Under the pieces are notes generated by a model that was not told the origin of the DNA, searched no databases, and saw only the letters and a program-made list of their open reading frames with translations. 64,000 bases of DNA from JAXDAY01 sp034679345 (lineage in GTDB: Bacteria; Eisenbacteria; RBG-16-71-46; CAIMUX01; VGJL01): assembly GCA_034679345.1 (NCBI GenBank), contig JAXDAY010000022.1, positions 26,477-90,476 on the forward strand. The letters run 5' to 3'. Position 1 is the stretch's first letter. Each line of letters opens with the position of its first letter. A program made the translations under genes and the position numbers. Of this stretch, positions 42,857 to 51,380 are shown in pieces.

Positions 42857-45460
42857 ATGAATCGCATATCCGAACGCTGGAGGCCCGCGGTCGCCGTCAC
42901 GGCAGGTCTGATCCTCTGCGCCCTTCTCGCCGCGGTCGTGCGGACCCCGCAACCGTCGCTCGCCCCGCGCCTTCGCGCCGGCGCTGAAGACGGATTCCCG
43001 GGCAAGAAACCGAACGACTGGTTCCACCTCCAGCGAGCCTATCCGGGCAGCGAGATCCCGATGCACCGCTACGAGGCGGCCCTCGAGCAGCACTGGGAGC
43101 GGGCCGCAGCGTCCCGCCGCGAAGGCGAGCGAGGGGCGGTCGCGTGGGAGCCCGCCGGCCCGACGAACATCATGGGGCGCGTGACCTGCATCACGGCGCA
43201 CTCATCCAATCCGAATCGGATCTTCATCGGCGCCGCTGCGGGCGGAGTCTTCCGCACGACGAACGCAGGCGTCACCTGGGAGGCGGTGACCGACCGCTAC
43301 GGGATCTTCTCGATGGGGGATCTCGCAACCGACCCGCAGAATCCCGACGTGGTCTACGCCGGGACGGGCGAGCCGAACTCGAGCGGCGACTCGTACTCCG
43401 GCACAGGTCTCTGGCGCACCGTGAACGGCGGCGAGACCTGGGAGTACCTCGGGCTTCGCGAGACGCGGCACATCGCGCGCGTCGTCGTCGATCCGACGAA
43501 CTCATCGCGCATCTGGGTCGCCGCGATGGGGCGGCTCTTCTCGAAGAACCCCGAGCGCGGGGTCTATCGCAGCGACGACGGCGGCGCGACCTGGGTCCGG
43601 AAGCTCTTCTCGAGCGACTCGACGGGCGCGATCGATCTGGCGATCGATCCGAGCGATCCCAACACAGTTTACGCGGCGCTGTGGGAGCGGATCCGCACGG
43701 CCTCTTACCGCCGCGCCGGCGGTTGGTCGAGCGCGCTCTACAAGTCGACCGATGGAGGAGAATCCTGGCACATCCTCGAGAATGGCCTTCCTGCGCCGGC
43801 GCCCGACATCGGCAGGATCGGCATCGCCGTCGCGCCCAGCGCTCCCTCCACGGTCTACGCGATCTACGCCGACGATCCAGGCTACTTCGCGGGTGTCTAC
43901 AAGTCGACCAACGCCGGAGCGAGCTGGTCACGCGTGAGCGACGGGGCCCTATCGGATCTCTACTCATCCTTCGGCTGGTACTTCGGCCAGATCCGCGTCC
44001 TGCCCAACGACGCGAATCGGGTCTTCACCCTCGGAGTCCCGCTCTATCGCACGACGAACGGCGGCTCGAGCTGGGGACAGATCGGCGGCTCGATGCACGT
44101 GGATCACCATGCCCTCTGGATCGATCCGTCGAATCCCCAGCGGATGATCGAGGGAAACGACGGCGGGCTCTACTGGTCGACGAACGGCGGCACCAGCTGG
44201 ACGCCGTACGGGAATCTCCCGATCACTCAGTTCTACGCCATCACGATCGACAACCAGTTGCCGCACCGCCTCTACGGCGGGACGCAGGACAACGGGACGA
44301 TGCGCACCCTGACCGGCGCCCTGAACGACTGGCAGGTCTTCTACGGCGGAGATGGCTTCTACTGCCTCGTCGAGCCCGCGAACTCGAACGTGATCTACGC
44401 CGAGTATCAGTATGGGGGGTTGGGGAAGTCGACGAATGGCGGTTCCTCCTTCAACGGCGCGACCAACGGGATCAACTCCGGCGACCGGCGCAACTGGATG
44501 ACCCCGGTCGTGATGGATCCGACAAACAGCCAGGTGCTCTATTACGGCACCTACAGGCTCTATCGAACGACGAACGGCGCATCGAACTGGACTGCGATCA
44601 GCAGCGATCTGACCGGCGGGCCAGGCGGCGGGAATCTCACGTTCCCCACGATCACCACGATCGCGGTGGCGCCCTCGGACCCGGCCACGATCTACTGCGG
44701 CACCGACGATGGGCATCTCTGGGTCACGACGAACACGGGAGGGAACTGGACGAACGTCTCCGCGGGGATCCCGGACCGCTGGGTCACGCGCGTCGCCGTC
44801 GATCCGATGAATCGCGACATCGCCTATGCCACCGTCTCGGGATACAAGTGGGACGAGTGGCAGCCCCACGTCTTCCGCACGACGAACCGGGGCGCCGACT
44901 GGACGGACATCTCGGGCAACCTGCCCGACGGGCCCGTGAACGACATCATCGTCGACCCGCTCGCGCCGGGCACGCTCTACATCGGAACCGACTTCGGCGT
45001 CTATGTGACGCGGAATCTCGGCGCCCGCTGGGATGTCCTGGGCGCAGGCTTCCCGGTGAACTCGGTGAACGACCTCGAGCTCCACGCCCCAACTCGCACC
45101 CTGGTCGCCGGAACCCACGGCCGGTCGATGTTCAAGCTCGCGCTCCCGGGTCCCGCAGAAGTCGAGGAATGGGCCGCGGAGGCGCATCCTTCGATCCGCG
45201 TGAGCGGGGCGAACCCCTTCCGGGATCGGACGGAGATCGCCTACACGCTTCCGCGAGGCGGGACGGCGGGAGTCCGAATCGTCGAAGTGAGCGGGCGGAT
45301 CGTGCGGGATCTGATCGAAGGCGAGGTGAATCCCGGCACGCATTCGATCGAATGGGACGGACGCGACGCGTCGGGCCGGGCGGTCGCCCCCGGCGTCTAC
45401 TTCGCGCGCGTCGAGACGGCGGAGGGACTGGAGGCGGCGAGGATCGTGAGGATTCGCTGA
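42857..45460 (+). CDS. BNR/sortilin-like repeat protein with FlgD-type tail
   Basis: 867 aa. N-terminal membrane-like segment (about 12-28) acts as a signal. The bulk consists of repeated BNR/VPS10-like blades (FRTTNAGVTWEAV, YRSDDGGATWVRK, YKSTDGGESW, YRTTNGGSSWGQI and others), each with the Asp-box-like SxDGGxTW pattern. This implies a large beta-propeller with about ten or more blades. The last about 85 residues (NPFRDRTEIAYTLP, GVRIVEVSGRIVRD, GVYFARVET) form an FlgD-like Ig domain. The protein is exported and probably surface-bound. It may bind glycans or hold proteins; no enzymatic residues are evident. Overlaps the SDR gene by one base (TGATG). Confidence 0.86.
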   Translation: MNRISERWRPAVAVTAGLILCALLAAVVRTPQPSLAPRLRAGAEDGFPGKKPNDWFHLQRAYPGSEIPMHRYEAALEQHWERAAASRREGERGAVAWEPAGPTNIMGRVTCITAHSSNPNRIFIGAAAGGVFRTTNAGVTWEAVTDRYGIFSMGDLATDPQNPDVVYAGTGEPNSSGDSYSGTGLWRTVNGGETWEYLGLRETRHIARVVVDPTNSSRIWVAAMGRLFSKNPERGVYRSDDGGATWVRKLFSSDSTGAIDLAIDPSDPNTVYAALWERIRTASYRRAGGWSSALYKSTDGGESWHILENGLPAPAPDIGRIGIAVAPSAPSTVYAIYADDPGYFAGVYKSTNAGASWSRVSDGALSDLYSSFGWYFGQIRVLPNDANRVFTLGVPLYRTTNGGSSWGQIGGSMHVDHHALWIDPSNPQRMIEGNDGGLYWSTNGGTSWTPYGNLPITQFYAITIDNQLPHRLYGGTQDNGTMRTLTGALNDWQVFYGGDGFYCLVEPANSNVIYAEYQYGGLGKSTNGGSSFNGATNGINSGDRRNWMTPVVMDPTNSQVLYYGTYRLYRTTNGASNWTAISSDLTGGPGGGNLTFPTITTIAVAPSDPATIYCGTDDGHLWVTTNTGGNWTNVSAGIPDRWVTRVAVDPMNRDIAYATVSGYKWDEWQPHVFRTTNRGADWTDISGNLPDGPVNDIIVDPLAPGTLYIGTDFGVYVTRNLGARWDVLGAGFPVNSVNDLELHAPTRTLVAGTHGRSMFKLALPGPAEVEEWAAEAHPSIRVSGANPFRDRTEIAYTLPRGGTAGVRIVEVSGRIVRDLIEGEVNPGTHSIEWDGRDASGRAVAPGVYFARVETAEGLEAARIVRIR

Positions 45461-46227
45461 TGCGATTGAAGGACAGGATCGTCTTCGTTACGGGGGCATC
45501 GAGCGGAATCGGCGAGGCGTGCGCGCGCGCCTTCGCCCGGGAGGGGGCGCGCCTGCTGCTCGCGGCGCGGAGGATGGAGCGGCTCGAGGCGGTTGCCGCG
45601 GGGATCTCGAGCGAGACGGGCGTTCCGCTCCACCTGATTGGCCTGGACGTGCGCGACCAGGCGGCGGTGGAAGCATCGCTCGCGGGGCTCCCCGCGCAGT
45701 GGCGGGCGATCGAGATCCTCGTCAACAACGCCGGCTTGAGCCGCGGCCTTGACAAGCTCCACGAGGGGCTTCTCTCCGACTGGGAGGAGATGATCGACAC
45801 CAACGTCAAGGGCTTGATCTACGTCACGCGCGACGTGCTGAAGGGAATGGTCGCGCGCGGACGTGGGCACATCATCAACATCGGCTCGATCGCGGGACAC
45901 GAAGCATACCCCGGAGGCAACGTCTACTGCGCCACGAAAGCCGCGGTGCGCGTGCTGAGCGCGGGGCTTCGCATGGACACGGTCGGCACTCCCATCCGCG
46001 TGAGCACGGTCGACCCGGGGATGGTGGAGACCGAGTTCAGCCTCGTGCGCTTCCACGGCGACACGGAGCGCGCGAAGAAGGTCTACACGGGAGTCAAGCC
46101 CTTGAGCGGGACCGATGTCGCCGATGTCGTCGTCTTCATAGCGACAAGGCCGGCGCACGTGAACGTCGCCGAGGTGCTCCTGCTTCCCGAGGCGCAGGCC
46201 TCGGCCACGATCGTGCGCCGAGACTAG
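45460..46227 (+). CDS. SDR-family oxidoreductase, YdfG-like
   Basis: 255 aa. Rossmann motif VTGASSGIGEACARAF at residues 9-24, NNAG, catalytic Ser in GSIAG, Tyr-x-x-x-Lys in YCATKAA, and the TVDPGMVETEFS region that follows. It resembles YdfG, an NADP-dependent 3-hydroxy-acid/serine dehydrogenase that also reduces malonic semialdehyde. ATG 45460 is coupled to the stop of the propeller gene by TGATG, so the enzyme is translated from the same message despite the unrelated function of the upstream product. Confidence 0.9.
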   Translation: MRLKDRIVFVTGASSGIGEACARAFAREGARLLLAARRMERLEAVAAGISSETGVPLHLIGLDVRDQAAVEASLAGLPAQWRAIEILVNNAGLSRGLDKLHEGLLSDWEEMIDTNVKGLIYVTRDVLKGMVARGRGHIINIGSIAGHEAYPGGNVYCATKAAVRVLSAGLRMDTVGTPIRVSTVDPGMVETEFSLVRFHGDTERAKKVYTGVKPLSGTDVADVVVFIATRPAHVNVAEVLLLPEAQASATIVRRD

Positions 46228-46316
46228 ACCCGCCCCCTCCACGAGCGAGTTGTAGAGCCGCGGGCGCGCATCCGCTACGCTGCCTCCCGTCCGAGTCGGA
46301 CGGAAGGAGGGGGCCG

Positions 46317-48815
46317 ATGCTCTCCTGCGGAATCTCGTGGATCCTCGGCGCGACGCTCTCGCTCGCCGCGCCCTCAGCCGACACCCTGCGCGTCGATCGC
46401 TGGATCGTCGCGGGACCGCTGCCGAGCGGCTCTCGCGAATCGCTCGCCGATCCGATCGCGCCGCTCGAGGCCTCGAGCTTGTCGCCGGTCGAAGGCGACT
46501 CCCTCCCGAGCTGGATGGCGCCCGATGGATGGGTGCGCTGGGTCGCGGTCGAAGGCGAGGGGGACGCCGTCGCCCTCGCCTATGAGGGCATCGACTGGGA
46601 CGGCCTCTCCGACTCCTGGGGAGCCGCCGGGGTCGTGTGCTCCGGGCTCGCGTACGGCGAGGTCGAAGTCGCGGCCGCGGGAGCGTATCTCATCGAGGCT
46701 CCCGGAGTGGGATCGCTCTACATCGATGGTCGCCGCTACCTCGGCAATCCCTACACGACGGGGGCGCCGTTCGCCGCGCCGATCCGCCTGGAGGAGGGGA
46801 AGCATCGCGTCCTCCTGCGCGTCGGCGGGATGGGCCCGCGCAGCGTCCGCTTCCGGCTCGTCGCGCGCGGCGAGCCGCTGGACATCCTCGAGGACGATCT
46901 CACGCTCCCCGACCGCGTGGAGAATCAGCCCATCGACTCCTGGGGCGCAGCGCCGATTCTCAATCTCACGGGCGAGCGCGTCACCGGGGCCGTGCTGCGC
47001 TTCGACGGCGAACAGATCGAGGAAGCGGTCGTGGAAATCCCGCCGCTCGAGCCCGAGGCGATCCTCAAGGTCCCATTCCCCGTCAGGGGCAGCGCCCCGG
47101 CCGGTCCGCCGGGGAAGTCGGGCGCATCGATCCGCGTCGAATGGAGAGGCGTCTCGATCGAGGCCGTCTGCTCCCTGCGCGTCCGGGGCCCGCGGGAACA
47201 TCGCCTGGAGACCTTCATCTCGAAGATCGATGGGTCGGTGCAGCACTATGGAATCCGGCCGCCTTCGGGAGACGATCCGGGTCCGCATGCGCTCATTCTC
47301 ACTCTCCACGGCGCGAGCGTGGGGGCCGACGGCCAGGCTGCGGCCTACCAACCGAAGGAGTGGGCCTATGTCGTTGCGCCCACCAACACGCGCCCCTTCG
47401 GTTTCGACTGGCAAGACTGGGGGCGGTTGAACGCGATCGAGACTCTCGATCTCGTTCTCGCGCGATACAGCATCGATCCCAACCGCGTCGTCCTCGCCGG
47501 ACACTCGATGGGCGGGCACGGCGTCTGGCACGTGGGACTCGCGCACGCCGATCGCTTCGCGGCCCTGGCGCCCAGCGCCGGTTGGGCCAACATGGCGACG
47601 TATGTTCCCTTCTCGCTGCGGCGCGACCTGCTCCTGGGCGATCCGCGGCTGCGCGGGATCTACGATCGTGCCATCGCGCCTGACAACCCCCTCGCCTTCA
47701 TGCGAAACGCGCGCGGCTTGCCGGTCTTCGTCCTCCATGGGGCGCTCGACGACAACGTCCCGGTCCTCCAGGGGCGAATGCTGGCCCAGGCGGCGCGCGA
47801 CGAGGGGGTGCGCGTCGTCTACCGCGAGGTTCCCGGAATGAACCACTGGTGGGACGATCCCGCGACACCCGGGACCGACTGCATCGATCTCGCCGAGATG
47901 ATGGAGTTCCTCCGGGAAGCGCGGCGCGAACCGCGGCCTCAAGAGGTCTGTCTCCGGACGGCCGATCTGGGCGCCTGCGACCGAATGCACTGGCTTCGGG
48001 TCCTCGCGGCGGAGCATCCCTTCGACTTCATCGAGGCCGACGGCGCGGCGCGCGATGGGCGGATCGAGATCTCGACGCGAGGCGTGCGCGCCCTCGCCGT
48101 CGATCCCACGGGGCTTCTCGAGCCGGGGAAGATCGATGTCAGGATCGACCGAACGCCTATCGAATCGAGATGGCTGCAGGGCGAGATCGCCTTCGTGAAA
48201 GGAACGGATGGGGAGTGGAAGGCGGCAAAGGGAATCGTCGATCGGATGAGGCGCGGGCCGATCAAGGCTGCCTTCTTCGAGCCGTTCATCTATGTCTACG
48301 GCACGAGGGGCTCGGCGGAGGAGACCGCGGCGGCGCGTCGCCTGGCCGTCCTCGACGCGCAGGCGTGGTATCTGCGCGCCGACGGCAACGGCCTGGTCCT
48401 GCCCGACACGGCGGTCACCGCCGAGATCATCCAGTCGCGCAACCTGATCCTCTACGCGACGCCGGGGTCGAATGACGTGCTGCGCCGGATCGAGCGGGAC
48501 CTGCCGATCCGCGCGACAAGCGAAGGGATCGGCGTGGCTGAGCGATTCATCGCCGGCGCCAACCTCGCGGCGCGCTTCGTTTACGAGAATCCAGCGGCGC
48601 CGGCACGACTCGTCGAAGTCGTCGAGGGAACGGACATCCGCGGTCTGGAGCTGGCGGCGGGATCCAACCCATGCCATTCGAGCTCAGGCTATCCCGATTT
48701 CGTCGTCTACGACGCCGCCGTTCGACGCCTCGGATGGGGCGGGGTGATCGCGGGCGGCTGGTACACCATGGACGGGCAAATCCCGGCTGACGGACGCGAC
48801 GCGGTGATCCGTTGA
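46317..48815 (+). CDS. exported alpha/beta-hydrolase (prolyl-oligopeptidase/esterase-like)
   Basis: 832 aa. Signal at the N terminus (about 1-20). About 280 residues of a beta-rich N-terminal region precede a hydrolase core with LTLHGASVGADGQAAAYQPKEW, nucleophile Ser397 in AGHSMGGHG, Asp in LHGALDDNVP and His in PGMNHWWDDP, i.e. a complete Ser-Asp-His triad. A long C-terminal region (about 560-832) has the pattern of such peptidase-like hydrolases in this group. It probably cleaves esters or peptides outside the cytoplasm. GGAGG precedes ATG 46317. Confidence 0.8.
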   Translation: MLSCGISWILGATLSLAAPSADTLRVDRWIVAGPLPSGSRESLADPIAPLEASSLSPVEGDSLPSWMAPDGWVRWVAVEGEGDAVALAYEGIDWDGLSDSWGAAGVVCSGLAYGEVEVAAAGAYLIEAPGVGSLYIDGRRYLGNPYTTGAPFAAPIRLEEGKHRVLLRVGGMGPRSVRFRLVARGEPLDILEDDLTLPDRVENQPIDSWGAAPILNLTGERVTGAVLRFDGEQIEEAVVEIPPLEPEAILKVPFPVRGSAPAGPPGKSGASIRVEWRGVSIEAVCSLRVRGPREHRLETFISKIDGSVQHYGIRPPSGDDPGPHALILTLHGASVGADGQAAAYQPKEWAYVVAPTNTRPFGFDWQDWGRLNAIETLDLVLARYSIDPNRVVLAGHSMGGHGVWHVGLAHADRFAALAPSAGWANMATYVPFSLRRDLLLGDPRLRGIYDRAIAPDNPLAFMRNARGLPVFVLHGALDDNVPVLQGRMLAQAARDEGVRVVYREVPGMNHWWDDPATPGTDCIDLAEMMEFLREARREPRPQEVCLRTADLGACDRMHWLRVLAAEHPFDFIEADGAARDGRIEISTRGVRALAVDPTGLLEPGKIDVRIDRTPIESRWLQGEIAFVKGTDGEWKAAKGIVDRMRRGPIKAAFFEPFIYVYGTRGSAEETAAARRLAVLDAQAWYLRADGNGLVLPDTAVTAEIIQSRNLILYATPGSNDVLRRIERDLPIRATSEGIGVAERFIAGANLAARFVYENPAAPARLVEVVEGTDIRGLELAAGSNPCHSSSGYPDFVVYDAAVRRLGWGGVIAGGWYTMDGQIPADGRDAVIR

Positions 48816-48845
48816 GTTACGCCGTCCCCGCATCACTTTAATGTA

Positions 48846-48874
48846 GGGACAAACGGAGGATCGCATGGTATCAT
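48846..48874 (+). promoter_or_regulatory. possible sigma70 promoter of the leader upstream of 49185
   Basis: GGGACA, 17 bases, TATCAT (5 of 6). A leader of about 300 bases would result. Confidence 0.4.
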
Positions 48875-49184
48875 ACCCGTCGGATGCCTGAGAGCCGCGC
48901 TCGGGCGATCCGAAGAAGAATTCACGGACTGATCGCCTCCTTCTCGACTGGCCGCCGAGTGACCGATGGCGGCCTTCGGTCTTTTTGAGATCCGACACGA
49001 GACGATTCGAGAGGGAGACGCAGTGCCTTCAGAGAGACTCCGAATCGCGGCGCGGATGCCACACCACCCGGTCCAGGGGTCTGCCCCCACCCGCCAGCAA
49101 CCTCGCCACATCGACTTCGGCCGAAGGGACATCCTTCGGTCCGTCACGGCCGCGCGAGCATCCATTTCTATGAGGGAGGGATCC
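48875..49184 (+). promoter_or_regulatory. structured leader with attenuator-like terminator
   Basis: Between 48815 and 49185 there is no gene (369 bases). A hairpin CGGATGCCTGAG...CTCGGGC-G-ATCCG spans 48881-48912. GGCCGCC (48950-48956) can pair with GGCGGCC (48968-48974). This alternative stem excludes the terminator stem GACCGA (48961-48966)/TCGGTC (48976-48981) that is followed by TTTTT. Such mutually exclusive stems are the arrangement of attenuators and some riboswitches. No known aptamer motif is recognised. Confidence 0.4.
48961..48986 (+). terminator. terminator stem inside the leader
   Basis: GACCGA pairs with TCGGTC around a nine-base loop and is followed by five T. It may end the upstream transcript of the hydrolase gene, or act as an attenuator in the leader described above. 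Confidence 0.5.
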
Positions 49185-51230
49185 ATGCTGAAGAAGTCCG
49201 TCCTACTGGGAGCGCTTCTCGTCATCGGCGCGGTCATGCTGCACCCTGCGCACGCCGGTGTTCCCAAGGTCGTGACGGGAGAAGATATAACCGCGCAGTG
49301 GTGCCAGTACTGCCCTGCGGCAACCTGCGGGCTCGAGACGGTGAAGGAGGAGTTCGGGGAGCAGTTCGCCTTCTGGTGTCTGCATGTCACCGATGATCCG
49401 TTTACGATTCCCGAGACCACCCAGCGCAACAACTGGTACAACGTGACGGGTTATCCGACCGTCCGGATCGACGGGAAGACCGCCGTCGTGGGCGCCGGCT
49501 CATGCGCCAGCGCGGCGACGCAGTACCGGGCCGCGATCAACGCGCGGCTCAACGAGACGGGTGGAATCGCGCCGGTCTCGATCGTGGGCAGCTATCTTCC
49601 GACGGAAACCGAGGTTTCGGTCCAAGCCGACTTCCAGCTTGTCGATCCTGCTACGCTCGTCGACCTGCGCGCCTCGCTCGTCCTCATCGAGGACGACGTC
49701 TTCTGGTGCTGCGGTTTCGGCGGCCAGTCGGTCTGGGATCACGTCGTCCGCCGGATCTACGATCAGAACATCAGCCTCACCCAGGTCGGGGACATCGTGA
49801 CCGTCGCGGCGGCGATCCAGACCGAGTCGGACTGGAACCCGGCGAACATCCGCGCCGTCGCCTACCTCCAGCAGACAAGCGGCAACAAGCAGATGATCCA
49901 GGCCGCCGAGCTGCCCTTGGTCCGCGACTTCGAGTTCGCATTCGAGCACCTGGTCCGTTCGGTTCCCACCGGCAACGGTGTCGCCGTCTTCAACGGGTCG
50001 GTCACGAACACCGGGGATGCGACCGACACGATCACCCTCGAGATCGGCAGCTCCTTCCCCTCCTGGGTGACCCGGTTCTATGTCTGCGGGGACTCGAATC
50101 CCCACTCTGAGCCGGTCGACGTGACTCTCGACCCGGGCGAAAGCTGCGACATCATTCTGCAGGTTCTCACTGACGACGTGAAGGAGGTGCGCTCGGGGAC
50201 GTTCTTGACGACATCGGCCTTCTCCGGCCGAACGCAGACGAGCAATCTCCGTGTGTACAACGGGAGCCACTCGATTCTCCTGGTCGACGACGACTATAAC
50301 CGCACGGACGAGACGAAGATCGTCAACGCGCTCGACAATCTCGGCTACTTGCACGAGGACTGGGACTGCTACAACGACCACGCGAACCTGACGCCATCGC
50401 CGAACGATTACTCCGGCTACGACATCGTGATCTGGCATACGGGACAGGGGAGCACGACCGGCATCGCGCCGGACGACGACGACATGGAGCGTTTGATGGA
50501 TCTTATGGACGCCGGGGGATCGCTGTTCCTCACGAGCCAGAAGTTCCTGAATACGCTGAGCGGCGCGAATGCCTTCACAACCGATTACCTCGGCCTGAGC
50601 GGTTGGATTCTGGATACGAAGTACACGAGCATCGTGGGAGTTGGCGGGGATGTGATCGGCGACGGGTTGTCGATGCCATTGACCTACCAGTTCGCATCGT
50701 GGAACTCCTCGGATGACGTGACCCCCGGCCCGTCCGCTGAGGTTGGCATGGAGGGGATCGACGGCTCGGGCGCTCTGATCCACAGAGACTCGGGCGGCTC
50801 CAAGTGCGTCTTCATGGCGACCTGCTTCACGGCGCTCAGCGACACCGATCCCGATCCGAATAACACGCAGGTCTTGCTCGGCCGGATCCTGGACTGGCTC
50901 GCGCCTGAGTCGCCGGCCGATGCGGGCGACATCGACCTCCATCTCGCCACCCGGATCGAGGCGATTCAGCCGAATCCGTTCAATCCCCGGACGGAGATCA
51001 GCTTCAGTCTTTCGACGGCCAGCGAGAACGGCCAAGTGCGGCTCGAGATCATCGACCTCGCCGGGCGGCGGGTCGCGAGTCTCTTCAAGGGGCAGCTTCC
51101 GGCCGGACGGCACACCGAGACCTGGACCGGGGTCACGGACGCGGGCCAGCCGGTGGAGAGCGGCGTCTACTTCATCCATCTGAGCACGCCAGAGGGATCG
51201 AGCAGCGAGAAGCTCGTGCTTCTGAAGTGA
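49185..51230 (+). CDS. Omp28-like exported protein with CxxC site and FlgD-type tail
   Basis: 681 aa. Signal peptide about residues 1-25. The first mature domain starts AQWCQYCPAATCGL with Cys40 and Cys43 in a thioredoxin-like WCxxC site, and has the FWCLHVTDDPFTI and NVTGYPTVRIDG blocks typical of Omp28-related outer-membrane proteins. A second region (about 350-560) has ILLVDDDYNRTDETKIVNALDNLGY and GYDIVIWHTG, the kind of domain found with secreted peptidases of this lineage. The last about 85 residues (NPFNPRTEISFSLS, GVYFIHLSTPEG) are an FlgD-like tail. ATG 49185 has GGGAGGG upstream. Located at or outside the outer membrane; function unknown. Confidence 0.82.
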   Translation: MLKKSVLLGALLVIGAVMLHPAHAGVPKVVTGEDITAQWCQYCPAATCGLETVKEEFGEQFAFWCLHVTDDPFTIPETTQRNNWYNVTGYPTVRIDGKTAVVGAGSCASAATQYRAAINARLNETGGIAPVSIVGSYLPTETEVSVQADFQLVDPATLVDLRASLVLIEDDVFWCCGFGGQSVWDHVVRRIYDQNISLTQVGDIVTVAAAIQTESDWNPANIRAVAYLQQTSGNKQMIQAAELPLVRDFEFAFEHLVRSVPTGNGVAVFNGSVTNTGDATDTITLEIGSSFPSWVTRFYVCGDSNPHSEPVDVTLDPGESCDIILQVLTDDVKEVRSGTFLTTSAFSGRTQTSNLRVYNGSHSILLVDDDYNRTDETKIVNALDNLGYLHEDWDCYNDHANLTPSPNDYSGYDIVIWHTGQGSTTGIAPDDDDMERLMDLMDAGGSLFLTSQKFLNTLSGANAFTTDYLGLSGWILDTKYTSIVGVGGDVIGDGLSMPLTYQFASWNSSDDVTPGPSAEVGMEGIDGSGALIHRDSGGSKCVFMATCFTALSDTDPDPNNTQVLLGRILDWLAPESPADAGDIDLHLATRIEAIQPNPFNPRTEISFSLSTASENGQVRLEIIDLAGRRVASLFKGQLPAGRHTETWTGVTDAGQPVESGVYFIHLSTPEGSSSEKLVLLK

Positions 51231-51233
51231 TCT

Positions 51234-51257
51234 GAGGTCGGGCCTGGCGCCGACCTC
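51234..51257 (+). terminator. hairpin after the Omp28-like gene
   Basis: GAGGTCGG and CCGACCTC pair (8 bases) around an eight-base loop, only four bases after the stop. A second stronger hairpin follows at 51272. Confidence 0.5.
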
Positions 51258-51271
51258 GACCCTATCGTGCG

Positions 51272-51302
51272 ATCCCCCCTCCGGCCGGAGGGGGGATTCT
51301 TC
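51272..51302 (+). terminator. intrinsic terminator
   Basis: ATCCCCCCTCCGG and CCGGAGGGGGGAT make a perfect 26-base palindrome (51272-51297), which can fold as an 11-pair stem with a four-base loop. TCTTCTTG follows. It separates the two convergent genes. Confidence 0.75.
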
Positions 51303-51380
51303 TTGAACGATCCAGGCGAGGACTGCCGGTTCGAGGCGGCCGCCCGGAGCGCCTGGGATCTGGGATGCCGATTGCCGCGC

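Noticed and set aside
43144..46227. A 1027-codon open frame across the propeller gene and the SDR gene
   Set aside because: Its first 770 residues are Arg-rich with no family motif and lie out of frame with the BNR repeats. Only its end, from 45460, is the real SDR gene.
46374..48677. A 767-codon reverse frame opposite the hydrolase
   Set aside because: It is an antisense shadow in GC-rich DNA with no motif, and the forward frame has a complete triad.
48875..48986. A c-di-GMP (GEMM) riboswitch in the leader
   Set aside because: The tetraloop-receptor and conserved core sequence of GEMM elements are not present; only competing stems are seen.
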